Shown: positions 8,293 to 18,590, counted from the first letter of the stretch. The stretch: DNA of 64,000 nt from an uncultured Clostridia bacterium (GCA_934167445.1 CAKPKJ010000002.1:162355-226354), one strand, 5' to 3'. Notes: generated by a model from the sequence alone, not told the origin. Numbers and translations are program-made.

Positions 8293-10014
8293 GTGAAATC
8301 CATAAAAGAAAAACTAAAAAGCATAATAAAAAAACCTGGATTTAAAATAGCAATTATAAACATTATGATATTTGCAATTTGCAATATGATATATTCATTA
8401 AAATATGAACAAGTTGATGATATGATAATATATGGTTTATATTCTGGATTAGATGGAACATATAATATATATGGAGTGTATATACATCCATTTATTTGTG
8501 CTATTTTAAGCATATTGTATAGAATTATACCGGTAATTAATTGGCACACAATATTTTTATTATCAATGCAATTCATCTGTTTTTCAGTAATAGGAACAAT
8601 ATTAGTAAACAGGAACAATAGCCAAAAATCATATATAATGTACACAATATTTGCAAGTGTTTGTTATACAGCATTATTACTACTAATACAATACACATCA
8701 GTATCAGCTTTATTAATAGCAACGGCGTTTTTTATTATATTTGATATGATAGAGCAAAATAAGAAAAGCAAAAAAAGATTAATATTTGCAAGTATACTCT
8801 TTGCAATAGGCATAATGACTAGAATGCAAAGTATTTTGATAATTGCACCATTTTTTGCAATATATCTAATATATAAATTTGGAAAATATATAATTAATAA
8901 AACAGAAGAAAATAAAAAAAATATTCAAGAACTATTAAAAGAGTATGTTGTTTTAGTAATTATAGCAATAATTGTGTATGGTTCTAATGTGTTAATTTAC
9001 AATACAAATGAAACTTATAAAAACTATATAGAGTATAATAATCTAAGAGCAGAATTACAAGATTTATCATACACAAATTATGAGGAAAATAGAAAAATTT
9101 TTGATGAAATAGGTTGGTCAAAAAATGACCATTATTTATTTTATACCTTTAACTATGGAGACGAAAATGTATACAGCAAAGAAAACCTACAAAAAATAAT
9201 AGATTACAAAAAGGAAAATGGAGAAAAATATAATTTAAATAAAGATATAAATGATGTTTGGGATAGTTTGTTAGAACAATTAAAGGGAAGCAATAAATAT
9301 ATTTCAATATTATTTTTTGCAACATTTATTTTAGCTATATATACAAATGACAAAAGTAAATTTTTTATAACATTTATAATGCTTACAACAATAGCTGTGA
9401 ATGTATTGTTTGTTGTTTTAAATAGAGCAATGTTAAGAGTTGTTATACCTGAATATATTCTAGGAACGGCTATAATGTTATATTTAACCAAATATAAGAA
9501 AAAAGAAGACAGAAAAGAAATATATGGAATTATAGCAATTATAATTTTGTTATCAATAACTTTTGGTGGAGATATTTATAATTTTGAGTATGATTTTAGT
9601 AGCTACAAAAATTACCAAGATATAATAGAATACACAAATTCACATAAAGAAAATACATATCTATATACAGCACCAGCAATGCAATTTAGATATTTAGCAT
9701 ATCCTGTATATACAATGCCACCTAAAGGAGCATTTTCAAACTTAAGAGTTATGGGTGGCTGGGATATATTCACACAAAATTATTATGATTTTAAACAAAG
9801 AAATAATTTAGAAGGGACATTTTTAGATTTACTAAAAGACAATGTGTATCTAATAGATGGAGATGTAAATTGGTCAGGAACATATTACAAAAATTATAAA
9901 AAAAATATAATTGAATTTATAGAACAACATTATGGAAAAAATGTAAAATGCGAAAAAATTAAAACATTTGAAAACATATATATATACAAATTAACAGAAG
10001 ATAATATAAATTAA
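8293..10014 (+). CDS. Polytopic membrane protein, GT-C glycosyltransferase-like
   Basis: 573 residues with about ten hydrophobic helices in the first 430 residues and a soluble C-terminal domain. The first extracytoplasmic loop carries an acidic pair (EQVDDMIIYG), the position at which GT-C glycosyltransferases hold their catalytic acids; a second loop has NYEENRKIFDEIGWS. I infer a lipid-sugar-dependent glycosyltransferase or a related envelope protein, with moderate certainty. The start is GTG 8293, 7 nt after AAGGAGG, rather than the TTG two codons earlier. Confidence 0.6.
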   Translation: MKSIKEKLKSIIKKPGFKIAIINIMIFAICNMIYSLKYEQVDDMIIYGLYSGLDGTYNIYGVYIHPFICAILSILYRIIPVINWHTIFLLSMQFICFSVIGTILVNRNNSQKSYIMYTIFASVCYTALLLLIQYTSVSALLIATAFFIIFDMIEQNKKSKKRLIFASILFAIGIMTRMQSILIIAPFFAIYLIYKFGKYIINKTEENKKNIQELLKEYVVLVIIAIIVYGSNVLIYNTNETYKNYIEYNNLRAELQDLSYTNYEENRKIFDEIGWSKNDHYLFYTFNYGDENVYSKENLQKIIDYKKENGEKYNLNKDINDVWDSLLEQLKGSNKYISILFFATFILAIYTNDKSKFFITFIMLTTIAVNVLFVVLNRAMLRVVIPEYILGTAIMLYLTKYKKKEDRKEIYGIIAIIILLSITFGGDIYNFEYDFSSYKNYQDIIEYTNSHKENTYLYTAPAMQFRYLAYPVYTMPPKGAFSNLRVMGGWDIFTQNYYDFKQRNNLEGTFLDLLKDNVYLIDGDVNWSGTYYKNYKKNIIEFIEQHYGKNVKCEKIKTFENIYIYKLTEDNIN

Positions 10015-10076
10015 GAATATGTAGATATCAAAAAAATATAATTATAGCAATTTTCGATAAAATTTAGGAGGAAAAA

Positions 10077-10655
10077 ATGAAACTACTATTACATACTTGT
10101 TGTGCACCTTGTAGTGTTTATTGCATAGACGAATTAAGAAAAGAAGGAATAGAACCTACAGTATATTGGTATAACCCCAATATACATCCATATAAAGAGT
10201 ATCAAGCAAGAAGAGATTGTTTAAAAGAATATACAAAATCAATAAATGTAGAAGCTATCTTTGAAGAAGAATACGGTCTAGACGAATTTTGCAAAGAGGC
10301 AGTAAAAGATTTACAAGCAAGGTGTGTTAACTATTGTTATCCAGTTAGACTACGCAAAACATTTGAATATGCAAAACAAAATGGATATGATACTGTATCG
10401 ACTACATTGTTATATAGCATTTATCAAAAACATGAATTTATAAAACAACTTATGGAAAAATATAGCCAAGAATATGGAATTGACTTTTTATATAGAGACT
10501 TTAGAGAAGGCTTTTGGGAAGGACATCAAAAAGCTCACGACTTAGGCTTATATATGCAAAAATATTGTGGATGTATATTTAGTGAAGAAGATAGATATAG
10601 TAAACAAATAAAAAAAGATAAAGAAAACAATATAGAATTTAATCATAGAATATGA
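10077..10655 (+). CDS. queH: Epoxyqueuosine reductase QueH
   Basis: 192 residues. LLLHTCCAPCS at the N-terminus, ARCVNYC and KYCGCIFS supply the cysteine pairs that bind the iron-sulfur cluster and metal in the QueH (DUF208) family. It reduces epoxyqueuosine to queuosine at tRNA position 34, as an alternative to QueG. The other queuosine genes are not in the window, so salvage or distant genes must supply the precursor. Ribosome binding site AGGAGG. Confidence 0.92.
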   Translation: MKLLLHTCCAPCSVYCIDELRKEGIEPTVYWYNPNIHPYKEYQARRDCLKEYTKSINVEAIFEEEYGLDEFCKEAVKDLQARCVNYCYPVRLRKTFEYAKQNGYDTVSTTLLYSIYQKHEFIKQLMEKYSQEYGIDFLYRDFREGFWEGHQKAHDLGLYMQKYCGCIFSEEDRYSKQIKKDKENNIEFNHRI

Positions 10656-10700
10656 TATAATTCGCATTAATTAAAAAGCTTAGAATATAAGGAGGCCATT

Positions 10701-11492
10701 ATGGAAAAATATTTAGAAATGTTAAAAAAAGAAGAATTAACAAGAGAGGAATTTTTACCAGTATGGGAGGAATTTAAAAAAGACTTAAATAATGGAAAAG
10801 TAAGAGTTGCATCAAAAGAAGGAACAGAATGGAAAGTAAACAAATGGGTAAAACAATTTGTTTTACTAGGATTTAAATATGGAGAAATAATAAAATTTGA
10901 AGATGGAACAATAGATAAAGATACAATGGGAGAAAGAAAGGTAACATTAGAAGAAAAAGCAAGAGTTGTATCACCAACAGTATCAATAAGAGATGGTGTC
11001 TATATTGGAAAAGGTGTTGTGTTTATGCCACCTTGTTATACTAATATAGGAGCATACATAGATGAAGGTTCAATGGTTGATTCATTGGCATTAGTTGGTT
11101 CTTGTGCGCAAATTGGTAAAAATGTACACCTAGGAGCAGGAGTAATAATTGGTGGAGTGCTAGAACCAGTAGGAGCATACCCTGTAATTATAGAAGACAA
11201 TGTATTTGTAGGAGCAGGTTCACAAATTACAGAAGGAACAATAGTAAAAGAAGGTGCTGTAATAGGAGCAGGTGTAACAATAACAGGTAGTACACCAGTT
11301 TATGATAATGTAAATGGAACGATTATAACACCAAATGAAAATGGTCAAATAGTAATCCCAAAAGATGCTGTTGTCATTCCAGGAACTAGAGATGTAAAAT
11401 CTAATGTAAAAGGAGTAACATTATCAAAATCAGTTCCAATTATAATAAAATACGGAAGTAAAGTTGTATTAGAAGATTTATTAAGACCTTAA
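10701..11492 (+). CDS. dapD: Tetrahydrodipicolinate N-acyltransferase (DapD family)
   Basis: 263 residues. The N-terminal helical domain (GKVRVASKEGTEWKVNKWVK) and the left-handed beta-helix with MPPCYTNIGAYIDEGSMVD, VGSCAQIGKNVHLGAG and GGVLEPVGAYPVIIEDN match DapD, the succinyl-CoA-dependent enzyme of lysine and diaminopimelate synthesis, rather than the shorter DapH acetyltransferase. It opens a tight three-gene cluster with an aminotransferase and an M20D deacylase. Whether the acyl donor is succinyl-CoA or acetyl-CoA is open, because the deacylase is of the type usually linked to acetyl intermediates. Confidence 0.85.
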   Translation: MEKYLEMLKKEELTREEFLPVWEEFKKDLNNGKVRVASKEGTEWKVNKWVKQFVLLGFKYGEIIKFEDGTIDKDTMGERKVTLEEKARVVSPTVSIRDGVYIGKGVVFMPPCYTNIGAYIDEGSMVDSLALVGSCAQIGKNVHLGAGVIIGGVLEPVGAYPVIIEDNVFVGAGSQITEGTIVKEGAVIGAGVTITGSTPVYDNVNGTIITPNENGQIVIPKDAVVIPGTRDVKSNVKGVTLSKSVPIIIKYGSKVVLEDLLRP

Positions 11493-11510
11493 TAAGAAAG
11501 GAATACAAAA

Positions 11511-12719
11511 ATGGCAAGTGTAAATGAAAATTTCTTGAATTTAAAAAATGATTATTTATTTTCAAAAGTATTAGAAAAAACAAATGAATACAAAAAGAAA
11601 AATCCTGATAAAAAAGTTATAAGCTTAGGAATAGGAGATGTGTCACTACCTTTAGTGCCAACAGTAATTAAAGCTATGAATAAAGCTGTTGAAGAGATGT
11701 CTAAAAAAGAAACATTTAGAGGCTATGGAATTGTACAAGGATACGAATTTTTAATAGATAGAATTTTAGATGTAGAATATAAAAAAAGAGGCGTGAATTT
11801 AGAAAAAGACGAAGTGTTTATTGCAGCAGGTACAAAAGGGGATTTAGCAGGAATTGCAGAATTATTAGCTAAAGACAATTCGGTAGCATTAATGGAACCA
11901 GTATATCCTGCATATAGAGATACAAATATAATGTTAGGAAGAAACAACATTATATACTTAAATGCAACAGAGAAAAATAATTTTACACCAGAAATGCCAA
12001 AAGAACATATAGATATAATTTATCTATGTTCTCCTAATAATCCAACTGGTATGGTTTTAACTAGAGAACAGTTAAAGCAGTGGGTTGATTATGCAAAAAA
12101 AAATAATTCAATAATCTTTTATGATTCTGTGTATGAAGTATTTATTACAGACCCAGATATTCCACATAGTATATATGAAATAGAAGGGGCTAAAGATGTT
12201 GCAATAGAATTTAGAAGTTATTCTAAATTAGCAGGATTTACAGGAGTAAGATGTTCGTTTACAGTAGTGCCAAAACAACTAAGAGCGTATACTAAAAAGG
12301 GAGAGACTATTTTTTTAAATGGACTTTGGCGAAGAAGTCAGAGTACAAGGTTTGGAGCTGCTTCATATATTACACAAAGAGCTGCTGAAGCGGTATATAC
12401 AGATCAAGGCCAAAAGGAAATAATGGAAAACATAAAATATTATCAAGAAAATGCTAAGTATATAAAACAAAAACTAGAAAAAGTCGGATTTACTGTATAT
12501 GGTGGAGAACATTCGCCTTATATTTGGTTAAAAACACCAAATGGTATGAAGTCTTGGGACTTTTTTGATAAATTATTAAATGAAGCAGCAGTTGTAGGAA
12601 CTCCAGGAGTTGGCTTCGGAAAATGTGGAGAGGGATTTTTTAGGTTAACTGCATTTTCTAGTAAAGAAGATACAAAAGAAGCAGTTGAAAGAATTGTGAA
12701 TTTATTTGAAAAGAGCTGA
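11511..12719 (+). CDS. PLP aminotransferase of diaminopimelate synthesis (DapL-like)
   Basis: 402 residues, fold type I. NENFLNLKNDYLFSKV and ISLGIGDVSLPLVP resemble LL-diaminopimelate aminotransferase (DapL); SPNNPTGMV, FYDSVYEVF and SYSKLAGFTGVR (PLP-binding Lys) are intact. In a true DapL pathway no acylation is needed, yet this gene sits between an acyltransferase and a deacylase, so here it more likely transaminates the N-acyl-keto intermediate (DapC role). It begins 18 nt after dapD and ends 4 nt before the deacylase. Confidence 0.8.
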   Translation: MASVNENFLNLKNDYLFSKVLEKTNEYKKKNPDKKVISLGIGDVSLPLVPTVIKAMNKAVEEMSKKETFRGYGIVQGYEFLIDRILDVEYKKRGVNLEKDEVFIAAGTKGDLAGIAELLAKDNSVALMEPVYPAYRDTNIMLGRNNIIYLNATEKNNFTPEMPKEHIDIIYLCSPNNPTGMVLTREQLKQWVDYAKKNNSIIFYDSVYEVFITDPDIPHSIYEIEGAKDVAIEFRSYSKLAGFTGVRCSFTVVPKQLRAYTKKGETIFLNGLWRRSQSTRFGAASYITQRAAEAVYTDQGQKEIMENIKYYQENAKYIKQKLEKVGFTVYGGEHSPYIWLKTPNGMKSWDFFDKLLNEAAVVGTPGVGFGKCGEGFFRLTAFSSKEDTKEAVERIVNLFEKS

Positions 12720-12723
12720 TAGT

Positions 12724-13854
12724 ATGAATATTGAAAAAACAGTAAATGATTTAAAACCACAAATGTTAAAAGACAAAGAATTTTTTTGGAATCACCCAGA
12801 AAGAGGAACTCAAGAATTTGAAACATCTACATATATACAAAAAAGGCTAAAAGAAATGGGATATACAGATATAAATAACAACATATATGCAACAGGAATA
12901 GTGGTGACATTAAAAGGAAAGGAAGAAGGACCTTGTATATTATTTAGAACAGATATAGATGCAGTTGTAATGGATGATACAGGAAGAACCAAACATGCTT
13001 GTGGACATGATGCTCATATGAGTATCATGCTTGCATTAGCTCAAATATTAATTGATAATCAAGATAAAATAAAAGGTACTGTAAAACTCCTTTTTCAACC
13101 AGACGAAGAAGGAGATGCAGGAGCAAGTAAAATGGTAGCTAATGGAGCATTAGAAAATCCTAAAGTTGATAAAGCATTTGCAATCCACGTTTGGAGTGAA
13201 TTAAAAGAAGACACAATAGGAATAAAAGCAGGAACTGTTATGGCATCATCAGACCCATATGACATTACTGTATATGGAAAAGGTGGTCATGCGGCAATGC
13301 CAGAAAGATGTGTGGATACAATTTATATAGCAAATAAAATAGGAATTGCATTAAAAGAAATGGCAAAAATAGATGTACCAATAGACGAAAAGGCAATAAT
13401 TGGAGCAACAGCAATAAACGGAGGAAAAACAAACAATGTAATTCCAGATGTTGTTCATATGAAAGGAATTTGTAGAACAAATAATAATAAAGTTAGAAAA
13501 GAAAGCAAAGAAAAACTAGTAAAAACAGTAGAAAATATTGCAAAAGAAATGGGAGGAAGAGCTGAAGTAAAATTTTTATGTGAGTACCCAGTTGTAGAAA
13601 ATTCGGAAAAAGAGGCTTTAGAACTACAAAGACTTGCAAAAAATGTAGTAAGCAATGTAAATACAACCTATCAGACAACAGCATCAGAAGATTTTTCTTA
13701 TTATCTAGAAAAAGTGCCAGGAGTAATGATGCACGTTGGATGCCAACAGGATGTGTACTACCCACAACACAGTGAAGAATTTTGTGTAGGAGAAAATCCA
13801 ATGTTAATTGGTACACAAATGTTTTATGAAATAGTAAAACATTATTTGATATAA
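12724..13854 (+). CDS. M20D amidohydrolase, probable N-acyl-diaminopimelate deacylase
   Basis: 376 residues from ATG 12724. The metal site is visible as TKHACGHDAHMSIML and FQPDEEGDAGAS, with the dimerisation domain after VYGKGGHAAMPE and the late His in VGCQQDVYYPQHSEEF. This is the hippurate hydrolase/YkuR-like branch that includes N-acetyl-diaminopimelate deacetylase, not the DapE branch. Position after dapD and the aminotransferase makes it the deacylation step giving LL-diaminopimelate. The ribosome binding site is weak, so coupling to the upstream gene (4-nt gap) is likely. Confidence 0.8.
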   Translation: MNIEKTVNDLKPQMLKDKEFFWNHPERGTQEFETSTYIQKRLKEMGYTDINNNIYATGIVVTLKGKEEGPCILFRTDIDAVVMDDTGRTKHACGHDAHMSIMLALAQILIDNQDKIKGTVKLLFQPDEEGDAGASKMVANGALENPKVDKAFAIHVWSELKEDTIGIKAGTVMASSDPYDITVYGKGGHAAMPERCVDTIYIANKIGIALKEMAKIDVPIDEKAIIGATAINGGKTNNVIPDVVHMKGICRTNNNKVRKESKEKLVKTVENIAKEMGGRAEVKFLCEYPVVENSEKEALELQRLAKNVVSNVNTTYQTTASEDFSYYLEKVPGVMMHVGCQQDVYYPQHSEEFCVGENPMLIGTQMFYEIVKHYLI

Positions 13855-13872
13855 AACATAAGGAGGAAAATT

Positions 13873-16581
13873 TTGGATAAATTTGTATTAGTAGATGGAA
13901 ATAGTATAATGAATAGAGCATTTTATGGAATAATGGGAAGTAAAATGTTAACAACAAAAGATGGAAAATACACAAATGCAGTATATGGATTTTTAGCAAT
14001 TTTATTTAAATTGTTAGATGATATCCAGCCACAATATATGGCAGTTGCATTTGACTTAAAAGCACCAACAGCAAGACATAAAATGTATGAAGGATATAAA
14101 GCAAATCGTCATGGGATGCCAGACGAACTTGCAGAACAAATGCCAATTATAAAAGAAGTATTAAGAGCAATGAACATAGATATAATTGAAATGGAAGGAT
14201 ATGAGGCAGATGATATATTAGGTACATTATCTTGTTATGGAGAGGCACAAAACTTAAATGTAACAATATTATCAGGAGATAGAGATACATTTCAATTAGC
14301 AACAGATAGAGTAACAATAAGAATACCACATACAAAAGGTGGAAAAACAGAAACAGATGAATATAATAGAGAAAAAATCATAGAAAAATACGGATTAGAA
14401 CCTAAACAATTAATAGAAGTAAAAGGACTTCAAGGAGATGCATCTGACAATATACCAGGAGTTCCAGGGGTTGGAGAAAAAACAGCTCTAAAATTAGTTC
14501 AAAAATATGGTTCAATAGAAAATTTATATAAAAAAATTGAAGAAGGACAAGATGATTTAAAAGGAAAACAAAGAGAAAAAATAGTTGAAAACAAAGAACT
14601 AGCAGAATTATCAAGAACATTAGGAACAATTAATACTAAAGTTCCAATAAAGGATGACTTAACAGATTTAAAAGTAGAAGAATGGGACAAAGAAAAAGTA
14701 TTAGAATTATTTAAAAATTTAAATTTTAATAGATATATAGATAGATTTAATTTAATAGAAAATACAGAAAATGAAAACAAACAAGAAATAAAAGAATTAT
14801 ATAAAAGTGTAGAAAAATCAATAAAAGATATAATTGAAATGATAAAAAATAAGCAAAAAATGACATTTAATGTTGTTACAAGAAATATTGAAAACCAAAG
14901 TAAAATAATAAAAGAAAAAATAATAGGAATGTCAGTGTATAATGACGAAAATAAAGAAGTCTACTATGTAAATTTAGAAAATAATGAAATCCAAGAATTT
15001 AAAGAAATCTTTGAAGAAGAAAAAATAAAAAAAATCGGAATAGATTTAAGCAAAACATATATATTATTAAAACAAGAAAATATAAATATAAAAGGATTAT
15101 ATTATGACATTGCAATAGCATCATATATAATAAATCCTACAAATAATAAACTAAAAATAGAGGATTTAATACAAAATGATTTAGAAATAGATATAGAAAC
15201 ATTTATTGGAAAAGAAGAAACACAAGCTCAAATGACATTATTTGAGGTTCAAGAAGAAGACAATAAACAAGCTGAAATTCAGAAAGAAAAATCAAATTTA
15301 TATGCATATTCAATAGGAGAAATAAAAGAAAAAACAGAAAAAGAACTAGAAGAAATAGAATGTTTAGATTTATTTTATAATATAGATATGCCAACAATAG
15401 AAGTATTGTCAAATATGCAGTGGAATGGTATGTATGTAGATAAAATTGAATTAGAACAATTTGGAAAAGAGTTAACAAATAAATTAGATGTAATAACAAA
15501 AATAATTTACGAAATGGCAGGAGAGGAATTTAATATAAATTCAACTAAACAGTTAGGGGAAATACTTTTTGAAAAAATGAAATTACCTGTAATAAAGAAA
15601 ACCAAAAGTGGATATTCAACAGATGTTGATGTTTTAGAAAAACTAAAAAAAGAAGACCCTATTATAGAACAAATATTAGAATATAGGCAATTAATGAAAT
15701 TAAATTCTACCTATGTAGAAGGACTAAAACAATATATTAATCCAGAAACTAAAAGGATTCACTCATTTTTCCATCAAACAATAACAGCAACAGGAAGAAT
15801 AAGCTCAACAGAACCAAATTTACAAAACATACCTACAAGATTTGAACTAGGAAAACGAGTAAGAAAAGTATTTAAACCACAAGAAGGTTGTGTTTATATA
15901 GATGCAGATTATTCACAAATAGAATTAAGAGTTTTAGCATCAATATCAGAAGATTCGCATATGATAGAGGCATTTAAAGAAGGGCAAGATATCCATAAAC
16001 AAGCAGCATCAAAAGTATTTAAAACACCAATAGACGAAGTAACAAAAGAACAAAGAAGTAATGCGAAAGCTGTAAACTTTGGAATAGTATATGGAATAAG
16101 CGATTTCGGCCTTGGAGAGCAACTTGGAATAGGAAGAAAACAAGCTAAAAAATATATAGACGAATATTTAACACAATATTCAGGAATAAATCAATTTATG
16201 GATAATATAAAAGAAGAGGCAAAAGAAAAAGGGTATGTAAAAACATTATTTAATAGAAGAAGATATATACCTGAATTGAAATCTAATAATTATATGGTAA
16301 GACAATTTGGAGCAAGAGCAGCAATGAACACACCAATACAAGGAACAGCAGCAGATATTATGAAAATAGCAATGTTAAAAGTATTTAAAGAAATAGAAAA
16401 AAGGGGATTAAAATCAAAAATAGTATTACAAGTACATGACGAAATGATGTTAGAAGTACCAATTGGAGAGCAACAAGAAATTCAAGAAATAATGAAAAAA
16501 TGTATGGAATCAGCTGCAGATTTAAAAGTACCATTAGTAGCAGAAATTTCAGAGGCAAATAATTGGTATGATTGTAAATAA
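13873..16581 (+). CDS. polA: DNA polymerase I
   Basis: 902 residues. The 5'-3' exonuclease domain (about 1-290) has LVDGNSIMNRAFYG, EADDILGTL and SGDRDTFQL; the polymerase domain (about 500-902) has motif A DADYSQIELRVLA, motif B RSNAKAVNFGIVYG and motif C QVHDEMMLEV. The central 3'-5' exonuclease region (about 300-480) lacks the DxE motif at its start (MTFNVVTRN instead), so proofreading is probably lost, as in many Firmicutes. The start is TTG 13873, 6 nt after AGGAGG. The transglycosylase gene follows after 13 nt. Confidence 0.96.
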   Translation: MDKFVLVDGNSIMNRAFYGIMGSKMLTTKDGKYTNAVYGFLAILFKLLDDIQPQYMAVAFDLKAPTARHKMYEGYKANRHGMPDELAEQMPIIKEVLRAMNIDIIEMEGYEADDILGTLSCYGEAQNLNVTILSGDRDTFQLATDRVTIRIPHTKGGKTETDEYNREKIIEKYGLEPKQLIEVKGLQGDASDNIPGVPGVGEKTALKLVQKYGSIENLYKKIEEGQDDLKGKQREKIVENKELAELSRTLGTINTKVPIKDDLTDLKVEEWDKEKVLELFKNLNFNRYIDRFNLIENTENENKQEIKELYKSVEKSIKDIIEMIKNKQKMTFNVVTRNIENQSKIIKEKIIGMSVYNDENKEVYYVNLENNEIQEFKEIFEEEKIKKIGIDLSKTYILLKQENINIKGLYYDIAIASYIINPTNNKLKIEDLIQNDLEIDIETFIGKEETQAQMTLFEVQEEDNKQAEIQKEKSNLYAYSIGEIKEKTEKELEEIECLDLFYNIDMPTIEVLSNMQWNGMYVDKIELEQFGKELTNKLDVITKIIYEMAGEEFNINSTKQLGEILFEKMKLPVIKKTKSGYSTDVDVLEKLKKEDPIIEQILEYRQLMKLNSTYVEGLKQYINPETKRIHSFFHQTITATGRISSTEPNLQNIPTRFELGKRVRKVFKPQEGCVYIDADYSQIELRVLASISEDSHMIEAFKEGQDIHKQAASKVFKTPIDEVTKEQRSNAKAVNFGIVYGISDFGLGEQLGIGRKQAKKYIDEYLTQYSGINQFMDNIKEEAKEKGYVKTLFNRRRYIPELKSNNYMVRQFGARAAMNTPIQGTAADIMKIAMLKVFKEIEKRGLKSKIVLQVHDEMMLEVPIGEQQEIQEIMKKCMESAADLKVPLVAEISEANNWYDCK

Positions 16582-16594
16582 GGAGAGTTGCTAA

Positions 16595-17155
16595 ATGAAA
16601 TATAAAAAAATACTTATTTGTGTTGCAGTAATTCTTATTGCTGTAATATTAGTTAGTGTTTTTAAAGATAAAATACTAAAGATAATATATCCTAAAACAT
16701 ATAAGGAAATAGTTTCTGTATATGCAGAAAAATACAATGTTGACGAAAACCTAATTTTTGCAGTTATAAAAGCAGAAAGTAATTTCAAAGATGATGCAGT
16801 ATCACATAGAAATGCTGTTGGACTAATGCAAATTATGGAAGAAACAGCAGTTGATGTTGCAAAAAAGTATGGAATTACAATTGATCAAAATAATGCAAGA
16901 GAAGAAATAAAAAATGTTCAAAATAATATAAATATAGGAACAAAATATTTATCTGTATTATTAGATACTTATAAAAGTAAGGAAGTCGCAGTTGCAGCAT
17001 ATAATGCAGGGATTGGAACAGTAAATACGTGGATAGAAAAAGGAACTATAAAATCAGATGGAAGTGACATTGAAAATATCCCATATAAAGAAACCAATAA
17101 TTATGTTAGGAAAATATTAAGAAATTACAAAATTTATAATGAACTGTATAAATAA
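16595..17155 (+). CDS. Membrane-anchored lytic transglycosylase (SLT domain)
   Basis: 186 residues: an N-terminal hydrophobic anchor (about residues 5-23) and an SLT domain with VIKAESNFKDDAVS (catalytic Glu), GLMQIMEETA and VAAYNAGIGTVNTWI. It cleaves the MurNAc-GlcNAc bond outside the membrane. It is 13 nt after polA and shares its operon; a polA-linked transglycosylase is a recurring Clostridia arrangement, usually with coaE between, which is absent here. Confidence 0.9.
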   Translation: MKYKKILICVAVILIAVILVSVFKDKILKIIYPKTYKEIVSVYAEKYNVDENLIFAVIKAESNFKDDAVSHRNAVGLMQIMEETAVDVAKKYGITIDQNNAREEIKNVQNNINIGTKYLSVLLDTYKSKEVAVAAYNAGIGTVNTWIEKGTIKSDGSDIENIPYKETNNYVRKILRNYKIYNELYK

Positions 17156-17210
17156 CTAGACAAATAAAGAAAAATAGAATAAAATGTGGAAAAATAAAAG
17201 GAGAAAAGAA

Positions 17211-18464
17211 ATGCTATTAGAACAATTACTATTTACATTTATTTCATTTGCAATATTTGTGTATATGTTTTTTAAAATGATTACCAAAAATGATACCAGT
17301 TATGTAGGAATTCTAGTGTGTGAAGCAATAGGAATAGCATTAAATTTTGTTGAAGTATTATTTAGTGTAAAGCTAGGTGTTTTTTTAGTAATAATAAAAT
17401 ATTTTTTAGCGATATTACTACCAGTTATAATAATGATTTTAGAAAAACAAAATATATATTTGTATGAAATAATAGATACAACAATGGCTAGAATATATTT
17501 AATGTTTTCTGATAATAAAAAAGCCAAACAAGCATTAATGGACTTATTAGATAAAAATCCAAATAGTTATAAAGCACATAAAATGTTAGCACAAATTTAT
17601 GAAAAAGAAGGCGGTAATAGAAAAGCAATTGACGAATATGTACAAGCTATTGACATTGACAAAAAAGATTATGATTCATACTACAAAGTTGCGAGTTTAT
17701 TAAATGGATTAGACAAAAAAGAAGAAGCGGCAGAAATGTTGTATAACTTGTTAAATCGAAAACCAGAAACATATGATGCAAGTATTTTGTTAGGAGAAAT
17801 ATTATTTGAAAACCAAATGTATAAAGAGGCTGTAAATGTGTATCAAGACGCATTAAAATATAATCAATATAGTTATGACTTAAATTATAATTTAGGTATG
17901 GCATATACAATGTTAAATGATTTTCAAAGTGCAAAAACTTGTTATGAAAAAGCTGCTGAAATAAATACACTTGAATACTGTACAAAATACAATTTAGCGG
18001 AAATAGCGTTAATATATAAAGATATAGAAGAAGCAGAAAAGAAATTCTTAGAAGCGGTTAATGAAGAAGAATTGGCAGCAGATAGTTATTATGAACTTTC
18101 AAAAATATCATTGTTAAAAAATGATAAAGATACAGCAATAAAATATATTAATGTGGCAGTTGATATAGACAGTAAAAAAATAGTTGCAAGAGTAAAAAAA
18201 GACCCAATATTTATACCAATTATGGCAAAAATCTCAATGCCATTTAATTTAGAAAGTAAGGAAATTGAACAACCAAAATTAAAAGAAAAAGACTTGCAAG
18301 TAAAAGCTCATTTAGAAGAAATGTCAGAAATAACAAGACACTTAAGTTATAATGATATTAATTTGTTAAAAAGAAATACAGAAGGAAAGCATAAAGGAAA
18401 AGAAGAAAATCAAGAATTAGAACAGGTTGTAGAAGAACCAGAGGAACAGAAAGAAATTCAGTAG
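17211..18464 (+). CDS. Membrane-anchored TPR-repeat protein
   Basis: 417 residues from ATG 17211 (AGGAG 7 nt upstream; an earlier ATG at 17184 has no site). Two to three N-terminal hydrophobic helices (to about residue 85) are followed by about seven tetratricopeptide repeats, e.g. AKQALMDLLDKNPNSYKAHK and SYDLNYNLGMAYTMLND. The last 60 residues are charged and rich in Glu. Probably a cytoplasmic-face scaffold; no specific function is recognised. Confidence 0.8.
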   Translation: MLLEQLLFTFISFAIFVYMFFKMITKNDTSYVGILVCEAIGIALNFVEVLFSVKLGVFLVIIKYFLAILLPVIIMILEKQNIYLYEIIDTTMARIYLMFSDNKKAKQALMDLLDKNPNSYKAHKMLAQIYEKEGGNRKAIDEYVQAIDIDKKDYDSYYKVASLLNGLDKKEEAAEMLYNLLNRKPETYDASILLGEILFENQMYKEAVNVYQDALKYNQYSYDLNYNLGMAYTMLNDFQSAKTCYEKAAEINTLEYCTKYNLAEIALIYKDIEEAEKKFLEAVNEEELAADSYYELSKISLLKNDKDTAIKYINVAVDIDSKKIVARVKKDPIFIPIMAKISMPFNLESKEIEQPKLKEKDLQVKAHLEEMSEITRHLSYNDINLLKRNTEGKHKGKEENQELEQVVEEPEEQKEIQ

Positions 18465-18480
18465 CATATAATTTTTCTTA

Positions 18481-18590
18481 CTTCACTTTTAAAGTTCAAA
18501 ATATAAGTTCTTCATTATGTTCCTCGGTTTATTACGAATTTCAAGAAATTCTAACTTTCAGAACTTATATTTTGAACTTTAAAAAAGAAG
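18481..18590. repeat. 30-bp inverted repeat with 50-bp spacer
   Basis: Arms 18481-18510 and 18561-18590 match in 28 of 30 positions. The spacer holds a second perfect palindrome, GAATTTC-AA-GAAATTC. There is no T tract as in the window's ordinary terminators, and it lies between the TPR gene and dpaA. It could be a terminator/attenuator or a small mobile-element remnant. Confidence 0.6.
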
